From: Candida dubliniensis CD36
Lineage: Eukaryota > Ascomycota > Pichiomycetes > Serinales > Debaryomycetaceae
Direction: 5' to 3'
Assembly (NCBI RefSeq): GCF_000026945.1
Contig: NC_012865.1
Coordinates: 310,001 to 374,000 of the forward strand
DNA: 64,000 bases
Positions 1 through 9,730 of this stretch are shown in pieces. Made by a program: the position numbers and the translations under genes. Position 1 is the first letter of the stretch, and every line of letters starts with the position of its first letter. The notes beneath the pieces are model-generated. The model did not search any database. It saw only the letters and a list, made by a program, of their open reading frames with translations, and had not been told where the DNA came from.

Positions 1-401
1 AAAAAATTCATATTGTTATCCCTAATGGAGTTCAATATCAATTCACATTATATTTCCAAGTGAAAAATAAATCATATAATAATGTTCATTATAAACAAGT
101 TGTTAAAAAACATGGAATTACAATGAGAACTAGAGAATTAGAAATTGGTAGTTATGATCCATCACCAAAAATTGAAAAAAGAGAGGAAGTAAATGAACAA
201 GAGGAAGAACAAGAGGAAAAGGAAGAAGAACAAGAGGAAGAACAAGTTGTGACTTATATTAAAGAATTTCCTATTGATGAAACTCCAAGTACTAGATTTT
301 CTAGAGGATTTTATTATTGTACTTCATGGTATTATGTTGGTGATGAAAAAGATCCAATTATAACTACTGATTGGACTCTTGAAATAGTTGCAAAGACTTA
401 A
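1..401 (+). CDS. RhoGDI-like protein (Rho GDP-dissociation inhibitor), C-terminal part
   Basis: The frame is open from the window edge (first full codon at 3) to TAA at 399-401. The gene therefore starts upstream, and the GTG at 60 is an internal Val codon. The roughly 130 visible residues match the immunoglobulin-like, prenyl-binding half of RhoGDI: a VQYQFTLYFQV strand, a YKQVVKKHGI strand, GSYDPSP, then ETPSTRFSRGFYY and a final DWTLEIV strand, aligning with GSYxP, E-x-PSG-x-LARG-x-Y and W-x-x-x-IxK in known family members. RhoGDIs extract prenylated Rho/Cdc42 GTPases from membranes and hold them GDP-bound in the cytosol. Oddities: the usual LARG is FSRG, and about 20 Glu/Gln-rich residues are inserted after GSYDPSP where the family has a short loop. 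It could be RDI1 itself or a divergent paralog; I lean to divergent. Fold assignment is fairly sure, orthology is not. Confidence 0.72.
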   Translation, partial: KIHIVIPNGVQYQFTLYFQVKNKSYNNVHYKQVVKKHGITMRTRELEIGSYDPSPKIEKREEVNEQEEEQEEKEEEQEEEQVVTYIKEFPIDETPSTRFSRGFYYCTSWYYVGDEKDPIITTDWTLEIVAKT

Positions 402-528
402 AAAAGAATTGTTTCATATCTTTTGAATCTTTTTATTTTCTCCCTGATGAAAATTTTGGATGCTTTAGTTTATAATTGTGTAGTTAATCATTTCTATTTT
501 ATTTGTACAATTCTTATTATTACACATC

Positions 529-533
<5 letters not shown>

Positions 534-561
<28 letters not shown>
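534..561. repeat. (TA)n microsatellite
   Basis: An uninterrupted TA dinucleotide run of about 14 units lies between the ends of the convergent RhoGDI-like and zinc-finger genes. It probably sits in their 3' flanks. Confidence 0.85.
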
Positions 562-564
<3 letters not shown>

Positions 565-609
565 TACAAATATAAATGCTTCCAATGACAAAACTCTCCT
601 AAGCATCTT

Positions 610-3600
610 TTAATGTCTTATTGGAGGTAATAATACATCGGCTTTATTAGGTTCATGGGTGGTGGAAGTGGTAATACCCGTTGCACTTTGAACTGTCGAT
701 TCTGTTGTTGCTGTTGCTGTTGTTGTTGTTGCCAGATTTGTATGACCATTGGTATTACTCATTGAAGATAAAATTGGTGGTGGTGGAGGATAAACGGAGT
801 AACTACTATAAGTTGAATTATGTACCCCATTATCATTCCCATTGATTGATTGATGGTGTTGTTGTAACTGCGGTGGAACAGGTTGTGAAAATCCTTCTTG
901 AGATGTACTTTGTTGCATCATTGATGGCTGACTATGTCTATGTCTATGCTTATGATGTTGTTGTTGCTGCGGTTGCGGTTGTGACTGCATTGCTTGATAC
1001 AGAAATTGTAATGTTTGTGATTGTGAATACAGTCTTGGTGCTTTCACAGAACTGGAAGCATTACCATTCATTGTTGATGAAGAATTTTGTGAAACCAATT
1101 GTGGAGAGACAATGCCGCCATTGGCAATACCACTATTCTCAGCTACAGTCTGTGCCAATATTCCCAATGTAATTGAGCTTGATCGTTTATAATTACGATC
1201 TTGGAACTCATTATAATTGATTATTGTATTGCCATTGTTGCCCTGGTAATTTGTATTGGAAATAAAACCAGAAGTCAGTAAATTGTTGTTTTCATTGGTG
1301 TTAGTGCTGTCTCTACGGTTATTCATTGGATTATCGTGATTATGCTGCTGCTGCTGCTGATAAATCTGATTGCGACTACTATTATTATTATTATTATTAT
1401 TATTATGAATGGGCATAAATGAATTGATTGTTTGTGATGTTTGCATGGCTGTAGTGAAATCTTGTTCCTCGTCAATAGCCATTGCACCTATTGAACTTTG
1501 AAATTGATCTGGATCATTTTGATCAAGCTGTTGCTGCTGCTGCTGCTGCTCTCTAAATTTGAAGTCACCAGTAACAAAATATTCATTCAAATATTTGTTC
1601 AAATTAAATTTAAAATTGGACACATTAACATTAAAATGATGAAGATAACTATCATTATGATCATGATTGGTGTTGGTTACACCAGTAGTACTGGTATTAG
1701 TAACATTACTATTATTTGTCACATTATGGTTTTTATTCTTCAAGAAATTCATCCAATTCTCAAAAATAGAATCAAATTTTAATTTAATAATCCAAAACCA
1801 TTTTTGATTAAATGATAATCGTTCACAATTCACATCATATTCAAGTTTCGATGTATCAATATTCAATCTTTTCAATAAACATGACTTATTATCCAATAAA
1901 ATATACATTAAAGTTTGCAAGATATAATTATCTTCAAAATCAATCAATGTATCATCCCATATAATTATTAAAACTTTCATCATGATCAAATACCATTCTA
2001 TTATAAAAATATTTAAATTTATAAATTGTAATTGATTCATTTGTCCCGTTGATGTCATTAAATTATCAAGATTTAAATAATTGCTCAAGAAAATTATCGG
2101 ATATGAAATAATCAATAAATTGTTATTGATAATAATTGGATTAGCTTTGTAATTCAAAAATGAATTCTTTAGTAAATTCTCAAAATCAATAAAACTAAAA
2201 CAAACATTAGATCCGGTTGTTGTTGTTAGTATTGAATGAATTTGGTTAAAAATTACATTATTCTGATTGATTTCCTTTAAAGTTAATGTCAACAATTGCC
2301 AATGATAATAATGTTGTGGTATGAAAATATAATTATTAAACAATTCATGATATTTCAATGGACTGTTTATGATTAAATTCTTTTTGAATAATTCAAATAA
2401 TTTCAATTCAAATATTTTGGTATCACTAACAAAATTGGTTGATGGATTGTAAAAATTTATGGATTTGTTGATTAATATAATTGCATTGTGCAAAACATTT
2501 CTATTGTCATAAATAAAATCTTTTTTGGTTTTACTGTTCTCAGGTTCAAACTCATCAACATTATCATTAAAATAAAGCTTTAATTCGTTATTTAAAGCCG
2601 CAACAACAACTAACTTCAATTGTTCATCATCCATATCCATATTGATATATGATTTACTGAATTTTTGCATTAAGGAAGTTAATGTGTCATTCAGTTTTAG
2701 GTTTTTATTAAGCAAAATCTGGTGAATTTTTGGTGGCTCTTTTGTTATATAAGTAGATAACAATATATAGATATTCCAAAATAGATTTAAATTGTGATCA
2801 ATCAAATTATTAGTTGCCACGTCTTTCAAATTGGAAGCAATAATAAAACTAATATCATTAAGATAATTTAAGATAACTTGATTATTGATATACACTTGCT
2901 CTTGATGATCTTCTTGTTCTTCTCCTCTTTCATAACTATGATGTTCATGATGTTTCTCATTAATGTCAAATGTTTCCAAATTAAATTGTAAGTAAACATA
3001 ACATAACAAGAATAGGTTATACAAAATCTCAATCTGGTCTAATAAATTGTTGTTGCTATTATACTGAGGAATTAATGTCCTGATTAGCAAATTCCAAGAT
3101 TTTTTGAAAAATTGAATGGCCCTATTGGGTTTATGATCAATTAAGAACCCAAGAGCAACTATACAGTAGCTAATACCAATTTTGAAATGGTTTATAGTGT
3201 AATGATTCTGTTGTTGACTTGGTTGAAATTGGTTTTGTTGTTGTAAAGTATTGATGTGATATGTGTTCAAATAATACACCAAATCTTTCAACATTTTTTC
3301 AAATATAGTGAAATTCTTGGCTTGTTGTTGTATGTGTACATAACCAATTAAAAATGAATCAGTAATATTCACTTTGTTGTTGTCATAATGCTGTAATAAG
3401 GTAGTTAACTTTTTGGTAATAGAGAGTAAATGGACCAAATCATGATTGAGTTCTTTAGTAATTAGTTTAGTATTGTTGTTGCTATTATTTTCCTGTGACC
3501 TTTTTCTTCTTTTTGTGGATTGTTGTTGTTGTTGTTGTTGTTGAGGAGTTATCTCACTGTTGGTACTACCACTAGGTGTCATTGAAACACCTAAAGAAGA

Positions 3601-4161
3601 GGTGGGAGAGTCAAAAGTCGTTAATGAATGTTGATCGCTTTCCATCGAAAATGACTGTTTCATGGGTATTCCTTGGTTTTGAAGTATTGGATATTGTTGT
3701 TGTTGCTGCGGTTGTTGTTGATATTGAAGTTGATTATTAAACTGGACATGAAATGGAAGCTGGTTAGTTATGTCACCAACACTTGACCTGTTATCATCAT
3801 TATTAATAATTGGGTTCTGGTTTGTACTTTTGTCATTCTTGGCACCATTCTTACTATTACTATTTTTCTTACTGCCACTTTTAGTTGATGTTGTTGTACC
3901 TTCACTATTTGATAAATCAAGTGGAGTGGTGGTTGGGTTTTTCAAAGACTTGTTTGACGGCAACATACTTGGGTTTAAATTAGTGTGATGAACCGTTCGA
4001 CAATGTCGTTGTAACAAGTCTCTTCTTACAAAAGAGCTGGTACAATGCAAACAATGAAATGGCTTCTCATTGGTGTGTGATCTTTCATGTCGTTGTTTAT
4101 GTTCTGATCGAGTGAATGCTCTAGCACAAAAGGCACAGATATATTTCTTTTGTGCAACCAT
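610..4161 (-). CDS. Adr1-type C2H2 zinc-finger transcription factor, 1183 aa
   Basis: Two C2H2 fingers lie at the extreme N-terminus. Finger 1 uses C9, C12, H25 and H29; finger 2 uses C37, C40, H53 and H58, joined by a SHTNEKPF linker. The recognition helices (RSEHKQR and RRDLLQR) closely resemble the RQEHLKR and RRDLLIR helices of S. cerevisiae Adr1, so a related G-rich target is expected. Residues ~70-230 are basic and Ser/Asn/Gln-rich. Residues ~240-860 form a long, less biased, mostly helical region like the middle domain of Adr1/Rsf2-type regulators. The last 300 residues are polyQ, polyN and His-rich, suggesting an activation domain. Candida has several such proteins (Adr1, Try4 and others) and I cannot say which this is. 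Role (inferred): sequence-specific nuclear regulator, possibly of carbon use or adhesion. The 3.6 kb empty upstream region suggests complex control. Confidence 0.88.
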   Translation of the reverse strand: MVAQKKYICAFCARAFTRSEHKQRHERSHTNEKPFHCLHCTSSFVRRDLLQRHCRTVHHTNLNPSMLPSNKSLKNPTTTPLDLSNSEGTTTSTKSGSKKNSNSKNGAKNDKSTNQNPIINNDDNRSSVGDITNQLPFHVQFNNQLQYQQQPQQQQQYPILQNQGIPMKQSFSMESDQHSLTTFDSPTSSLGVSMTPSGSTNSEITPQQQQQQQQSTKRRKRSQENNSNNNTKLITKELNHDLVHLLSITKKLTTLLQHYDNNKVNITDSFLIGYVHIQQQAKNFTIFEKMLKDLVYYLNTYHINTLQQQNQFQPSQQQNHYTINHFKIGISYCIVALGFLIDHKPNRAIQFFKKSWNLLIRTLIPQYNSNNNLLDQIEILYNLFLLCYVYLQFNLETFDINEKHHEHHSYERGEEQEDHQEQVYINNQVILNYLNDISFIIASNLKDVATNNLIDHNLNLFWNIYILLSTYITKEPPKIHQILLNKNLKLNDTLTSLMQKFSKSYINMDMDDEQLKLVVVAALNNELKLYFNDNVDEFEPENSKTKKDFIYDNRNVLHNAIILINKSINFYNPSTNFVSDTKIFELKLFELFKKNLIINSPLKYHELFNNYIFIPQHYYHWQLLTLTLKEINQNNVIFNQIHSILTTTTGSNVCFSFIDFENLLKNSFLNYKANPIIINNNLLIISYPIIFLSNYLNLDNLMTSTGQMNQLQFINLNIFIIEWYLIMMKVLIIIWDDTLIDFEDNYILQTLMYILLDNKSCLLKRLNIDTSKLEYDVNCERLSFNQKWFWIIKLKFDSIFENWMNFLKNKNHNVTNNSNVTNTSTTGVTNTNHDHNDSYLHHFNVNVSNFKFNLNKYLNEYFVTGDFKFREQQQQQQQLDQNDPDQFQSSIGAMAIDEEQDFTTAMQTSQTINSFMPIHNNNNNNNNSSRNQIYQQQQQHNHDNPMNNRRDSTNTNENNNLLTSGFISNTNYQGNNGNTIINYNEFQDRNYKRSSSITLGILAQTVAENSGIANGGIVSPQLVSQNSSSTMNGNASSSVKAPRLYSQSQTLQFLYQAMQSQPQPQQQQHHKHRHRHSQPSMMQQSTSQEGFSQPVPPQLQQHHQSINGNDNGVHNSTYSSYSVYPPPPPILSSMSNTNGHTNLATTTTATATTESTVQSATGITTSTTHEPNKADVLLPPIRH

Positions 4162-7100
4162 AGGGATTTGGTTTGTAGTGGTTTAAAATGTGATTATGGA
4201 AGTGTGTTGGGCCTGGACGAACAATATTTGTAGAAGTAAAAAAAAAAAGGGGGAGAAAGGTAACTAATCAGTAATCAGTTCTAAATTAACAAAAGTTGTA
4301 GACGACTGCCAACCAACTATCCAAGTAGATTCTATAGTATAATCTTTATATCAAAAATATTCAAGACCAACAAGATAAAATAAAAGGTACTGTCTTGTTG
4401 TTAGTTAGTTAGTTAGTGGAGTTGGAATTGTTGTATTTCTTCTCGAATCTCAATTAATTCTAATGGCACCGCGGGGAAAATTAATTGATGGGCGGGGAGT
4501 GGAGGTGGGGGAACCAATCTGGTATGTGTTGGTGAGCCAAAAAAAAAAAAAGGAATCGTAATGGGCTGGAGTATTGGAAGAACAAAACTCAATGAAATGA
4601 AGTAATACAACACTACTTGAAAGAACAACTTGTAAATTGAAATGATGATTTAGAAAAAAAAAAAAAAAAGAAAAATAGTTTATAGTGAAAAGACGATTCA
4701 TATATACATTTTGATTTTTGCCAATATTCCCAACCAAAAAAAAAAAAAAGAGCGATTGTGTAAATGTCTGAATTAAACTCAACAAAAGTAAATTTGTGTC
4801 TGTTCTTACAGTTACATAATAATAAATATTTGGTACTCCGAACTTCTAATGACCTAAACAATAACTTTATTGGGTAAAAGTTTCTGCCGTCCCGGACTAA
4901 AGACCCCGTCGCAAAAAAAAAAAAAGAAAAAGAAAAATTGACGGACTGAATAGAAATATGAAAGATTTAGTGTTTGATTTCCCCGCTTGATGTTTAGCAA
5001 CCATCTCAAACTTATAACACAAAATGACGAAAAACAAAACCACAAAAAAAAAAAAAAACCCAGGGGGGAAAGAACGAAAGAAGGAAAGAAGGAAGGAAAG
5101 AGGTAGCTAAATGGGAAAAGGATCTCCAGGTGGGGTAGATATTGCAACAAAGCGTTCCAAACGTGAATTTGGGATTTTTAAAGAGCTAGTTTTTCAACCA
5201 GCCAACTCATTAAAGAAACAAAAACCCAATAAGCAAAGAAAATACTTGACGTAAACCATCAGTGTATAAAGTTATTGGTTGCGTGTAATTACGAGCACAA
5301 ATAAGAATCAAAACAAGATTAATACAATAGAAGACAATAGAAGACAATACAGAAACAAAGAACTACTGTGTGTAATAAACCACATTCCACATTTCATTTC
5401 CAAAATTGTATGTGGTGTATTCATGCAACATTCTCATACAGTTCATTTCAATAGCTGGTTTATGGTGAAGTGGCTTAATAATAGTGATAACTATATATGA
5501 TATCTAGTGTTTTTACAAAGATTAGTACTAGATTGTGGGGTATCTTTTTAACTTAGTTTCGTCATTATCGTAATTTGGTTTTATGTTTCTTTTTTGTTTT
5601 TTTTAGTAAAGAATTGCATTCTTTGTACATTTCATAACAATGGTGATGGTTGATATCACTACCACTACCATTGAGCCATTGAGTATTTAAGCGAATTGTT
5701 CAATCCACTTGAATAATCCTTCTATTGTTTTGCTTCCCCTCTCTCTTTCTTCATTCCACTCCACCACCCCCCCCCCCCTTTTTTTTTTAGGTACGGAGAG
5801 ATTAGAAATTAGTGATGATCTTGTTCATTTCAATTCTCTTCTTCTATCAATACAACTTGTACCACCATCTGGGGAGCTTAAAGTTAAGCCCTTTCTTGTT
5901 ATGCTAAGATTCTCATAGTGTATTACTTGTTGTTGATAATTTTTTGATTAGATAGAGTTATTTGAGCTTTATAGTACGCAAAGTGTAAGAAGACATATTG
6001 TGAAGTTGATGATTTTGGATTCTGAATAAAAGAAAAACTCCGTGCCATTGTTATTTCTTCCCCCTCCCCTCTTTACTTTGACACTTATCAACCAAGAGTC
6101 GAAATATAACAAATACTTAAAACAAAACAATAGAAGGTGAAATGTATAATATGCTTGCTATATATACACTTTTTTCTCCCCATCTAATCAATGTCACTAC
6201 TTTGAAGAAGCAAATTATTGGGTATTATTAGATAATGGTAACAAACATGTGATTAGCACCAATATTCTTCTCAGTAATTTGATTCTTTAAACAAAGAATC
6301 AGAATGGAAGTGGTGTTCCTTTTTGGGTGCAAAAAACGTTTGGTTGAATAAGTTGAAAATAAGGAGAAAAAGAGGGGTAAATGAAAAAAAAAAAAAGGGG
6401 GGAGAGAGAGAAAAATTGTCAGATATTCATATTCTAAATAGGGAAATGGGAAAAAAGAACATCATCATCAGTATGTATTAGGATTAGATAGAAAGATAAA
6501 AATGATTCCATCGTATTATTGATGTATTTTTCCATTTAAAGTAATTATCATCAATATCTGTAATTGTGATATTAGAATTATCTTTTATTTAGTATGTAAT
6601 TATAAAACAAAAAAACGTCAACAAACTTTCCAATCAATATGTTCCTAAATATTCACTGTTATTGTTTAAAAGTTTCTCGTCTTATATTTCATAGTTTCAA
6701 TTCTTCTTGGCTATCTACCCCTTATCTAGTTTCCCTTTTTGTTGTTTTACTTCCTGTTTTTGTAAAACCAGTTTCTTCTTTTTTGCTTCTCGATCTGGTG
6801 TTAATTTCTAGTACAAACCTGAAGGAGAAAGGTTACTCATCGTACAGCTATTAATTTCAGGGAGAAGAGTTCCAACCTTGTAAAGTAGTTAACCATAAGT
6901 TTGACTATTATTCAGAGGAAAATTAATAAAATAAATCTACAAGCAATTAAAACTGCTTCCATACATACCAAGTCACGTGACCGACAAATCTAACCTGGTA
7001 CGAACTTCAAAAATTAAAAATAACCTAAATATTACATGCTGAATTTCTTGTTGCAAAGTTTAGACTAAATGATTAATCCTGTTACCTTGAGTTTTAGAAC

Positions 7101-7779
7101 AACTGGTTTTGCAGTTAATTGTTGGTTTTGGTTGGTTTCATTTTTGTATATGCATAATTTGTCAGCAAAGCCGAATTGATTTCCCCCCAAAAAAAAAAAA
7201 AAAAAAAAAAAAATGTGAATGAAAATCCCCACCGCCTTGGACACACATAAAAGTCATGGTTGTTGTTCATGGTTGATAATTCTCCTGATAATACACGTGA
7301 TGTTGAGTTGATAAATATAGAAATTGGTGAGATTTTCCGAAAAGGAAATACCAAGAGTACGGCAAAAACATCCGAAGGATTGTTCCTCGGAAAAATATAT
7401 TTGTAATCATTTCGGTGATTGTTTCCCTAGATTAAATGTTCCTTCTTTTTTGGTTGAAATGTTTTATAGGGGGAGGGGGGGGCAATCCCCGTCTTATGTT
7501 GTTTCAGAAATTATGTGCTTACAAATCAAGTCGTTTAAAGTGCTTCATCGTTGTTGTTATTGTTGTTCCAAATAAGAATCATATCATTGTAGGTGAAACA
7601 TACCAAACCTTCATTTGAAGAATCTTTCAAATTATAAATAACCACCATAATCCTCCCAACATTAGAGCAGTTTATGTTTCAAAAAAAAAAAAAAAACAAC
7701 AATACAAACAAGCTATTACTCATATATCGTACAATATTAGCTGCTACTACTACTACAACTACAACTACTAAATACAATC
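4162..7779. other. Intergenic region between divergent zinc-finger and OYE genes
   Basis: About 3.6 kb with no credible gene. Open frames are short, Phe/Lys-rich products of poly(A)/poly(T) runs. It holds many A/T tracts, poly(C) at 5767-5778, a 23-A run near 7191 and CACGTG E-boxes near 6974 and 7294. It is shared promoter space for two divergent genes, and its length is typical of heavily regulated Candida regulators. Confidence 0.6.
6972..6981. promoter_or_regulatory. Perfect palindromic E-box GTCACGTGAC (Cbf1-type)
   Basis: A ten-base perfect palindrome with a CACGTG core, about 800 bases upstream of the Old Yellow Enzyme start. A second CACGTG lies near 7294. Cbf1 binds RTCACGTG in yeasts and controls sulphur and respiratory genes in C. 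albicans. Occupancy here is inferred from sequence only. Confidence 0.4.
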
Positions 7780-9003
7780 ATGACTATTGAATCAACTAAT
7801 AACTTTGTTGTCCCAGCTGGTACTAAACAAATTGATATTAATCCATTAGGTTCAACAAAATTATTTCAACCAATCAAAATTGGTAAAAACATTTTACCCC
7901 ATCGTATTGTTCATGCACCAACTACAAGATTTAGAGCTGCTAAAAACCATACACCAAGTGATTTACAATTACAACATTATAAAACCCATTCACAATATCC
8001 TGGGACATTAATTATTACTGAAGCAACTTTTACATCGGAACAAGGTGGTATGGATTTACATGTTCCAGGAATTTACAATGATGTTCAAACTAAAAGTTGG
8101 AAAAAAATTAATGATGAAATTCATGCCAATAAATGTTTTAGTTCAATTCAATTATGGTATTTAGGAAGAGTTGCCAATCCAAAAGATTTAAAAGATGCTG
8201 GATTACCTCTTATTGGACCATCAACAGTTTATTGGAATGAAGAAAGTGAAAAATTGGCTAAAGAAGTTGGCAATGAATTACGAGCATTAACTGAAGAAGA
8301 AATTGATCATATTGTTGAAATTGAATATCCAAATGCTGCCAAACGTGCTATTGAAGCAGGATTTGATTATATTGAAATTCATAGTGCTCCAGGTTATTTT
8401 TTGGATCAATTTTTAAACCCTGCTTCTAACAAAAGAACTGATAAATATGGTGGTAGTATTGAAAATCGTGCTCGATTATTATTAAGAGTGGTTGATAAAT
8501 TGATTGATATAGTTGGTGCTGATAAATTAGCGGTTCGTTTAGCTCCATGGTCATCATTTTTAGGTATGGAAATTGAAGGTGAAGAAATCCATTCATATAT
8601 TTTACAACAATTACAACAACGAACTGATAATAAAGGTCAACAATTAGCTTATATATCCCTTATTGAACCTCGTGTTATTGGGATTTTTAATGCTTCATTA
8701 AAAGATCAAAAAGGTCGTAGTAATGAATTTGCTTATAAATTTTGGAAAGGAAATATTCTTCGTGCTGGTAATTATACTTATGATGCTCCAAATTTTAAAA
8801 CTTTAATTAATGATTTAGATAATGATCGTACTATTATTGGATTTTCAAGATTTTTCACTTCAAATCCTGATTTAGTAGAAAAATTGAAATTAGGTAAATC
8901 ATTGAATTATTATAATCGTGAAGAATTTTACAAGTATTATAATTATGGTTATAATTCTTATGATGAATCGGAAAAGCAAGTCATTGGTAAACCATTGGCA
9001 TAG
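7780..9003 (+). CDS. Old Yellow Enzyme family NADPH oxidoreductase (OYE/Ebp1-like), 407 aa
   Basis: An FMN-dependent TIM-barrel ene-reductase, normal length for yeast OYE (about 400 aa). Visible family signatures: HRIVHAPTTRFRA near residues 41-53 (FMN contact Thr), QLWYLGR near residue 125 (equivalent of the OYE1 Trp116 region), RTDKYGGSIENRARLLL after the active site, and GFSRFFTSNPDLVEKL near the C-terminus (FMN phosphate site). The family uses NADPH to reduce activated C=C bonds of enones and quinones and often responds to oxidative stress; the Candida member Ebp1 also binds oestrogens. The active site is unusual: His201 and the proton donor Tyr206 are present, but the position of OYE1 Asn194 is Pro204 (HSAPGY instead of HSANGY or HAAHGY). 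Candida has several OYE paralogs and I do not assign which. An MFS transporter follows on the same strand 727 bases downstream. Confidence 0.93.
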   Translation: MTIESTNNFVVPAGTKQIDINPLGSTKLFQPIKIGKNILPHRIVHAPTTRFRAAKNHTPSDLQLQHYKTHSQYPGTLIITEATFTSEQGGMDLHVPGIYNDVQTKSWKKINDEIHANKCFSSIQLWYLGRVANPKDLKDAGLPLIGPSTVYWNEESEKLAKEVGNELRALTEEEIDHIVEIEYPNAAKRAIEAGFDYIEIHSAPGYFLDQFLNPASNKRTDKYGGSIENRARLLLRVVDKLIDIVGADKLAVRLAPWSSFLGMEIEGEEIHSYILQQLQQRTDNKGQQLAYISLIEPRVIGIFNASLKDQKGRSNEFAYKFWKGNILRAGNYTYDAPNFKTLINDLDNDRTIIGFSRFFTSNPDLVEKLKLGKSLNYYNREEFYKYYNYGYNSYDESEKQVIGKPLA

Positions 9004-9017
9004 GTTGGGCGACTTGT

Positions 9018-9049
<32 letters not shown>

Positions 9050-9730
9050 TGGAAGTTGTTTACAAGAACAGTTTAGATTAAATATAGAGGTCTGTTTATA
9101 TGAATCAGCAAATAAGTATCATTGTTAACCAACCTACAAAATATCAATAAAAGAGGTGTAGGATGCAAAATCTTTTTTATCTTCAAAATATTATTACCAG
9201 ATGGTAGCAACAATTTATTTATGGTGCCACACCTTTCCTTTGAAGCACGTGACGTGCAGTATTATTGGCGGGAAACAAAAATCGCCTACAAAAACAATCA
9301 CTATTTGTTGTTTTCCAACAAAATGAATAAGAAATTCTTAAAGGTAAGAAGGTAATACAAGAAGATACCTAAAAGAGGAAGTAGTAGGTATAATTTTTAG
9401 CTTTTTTTTTTTTTTTTCTTGTTTTTGGTTGTTATGATGTTGTTGTTTGTTGTTTGTTGTAATGAATAGATATAAACGTGTACAAAGAAAAAAAACGTTC
9501 ATATAATAATAATTCTGATAACAATATAATATAATATAATATAAGATTGTTAAAGAGATATTAATATGTGATAAAGATGTTGAATTTAAAAAGTTTTCTA
9601 GATAATTATTTCCTATTTCTTCTTCTTCTTCTTCTTCTTTAACCATTAGGTCTATTCTATACTCCTAAGTGATCATCTTAATTACAATAACTCCCCCCTC
9701 CCCCTCCTCCCCCTCTTCCCTGATATCACA
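9004..9730. other. Intergenic, OYE to MFS transporter
   Basis: No gene seen. It contains a poly(T) tract at about 9018-9042 just after the OYE stop (probably the OYE 3' flank), a CACGTGACGTG element near 9246, a TATAA-rich segment near 9521-9545 and a pyrimidine-rich leader right before the MFS start. Confidence 0.55.

Noticed and set aside
60..401. Stand-alone 113-aa gene starting at 60
   Set aside because: The start is GTG and the frame stays open to the window edge with RhoGDI-like sequence upstream, so it is the tail of a longer gene.
4413..5150. Cluster of Phe-rich minus-strand frames
   Set aside because: They are translations of poly(A)/poly(T) tracts, with no motif and mutual overlap.
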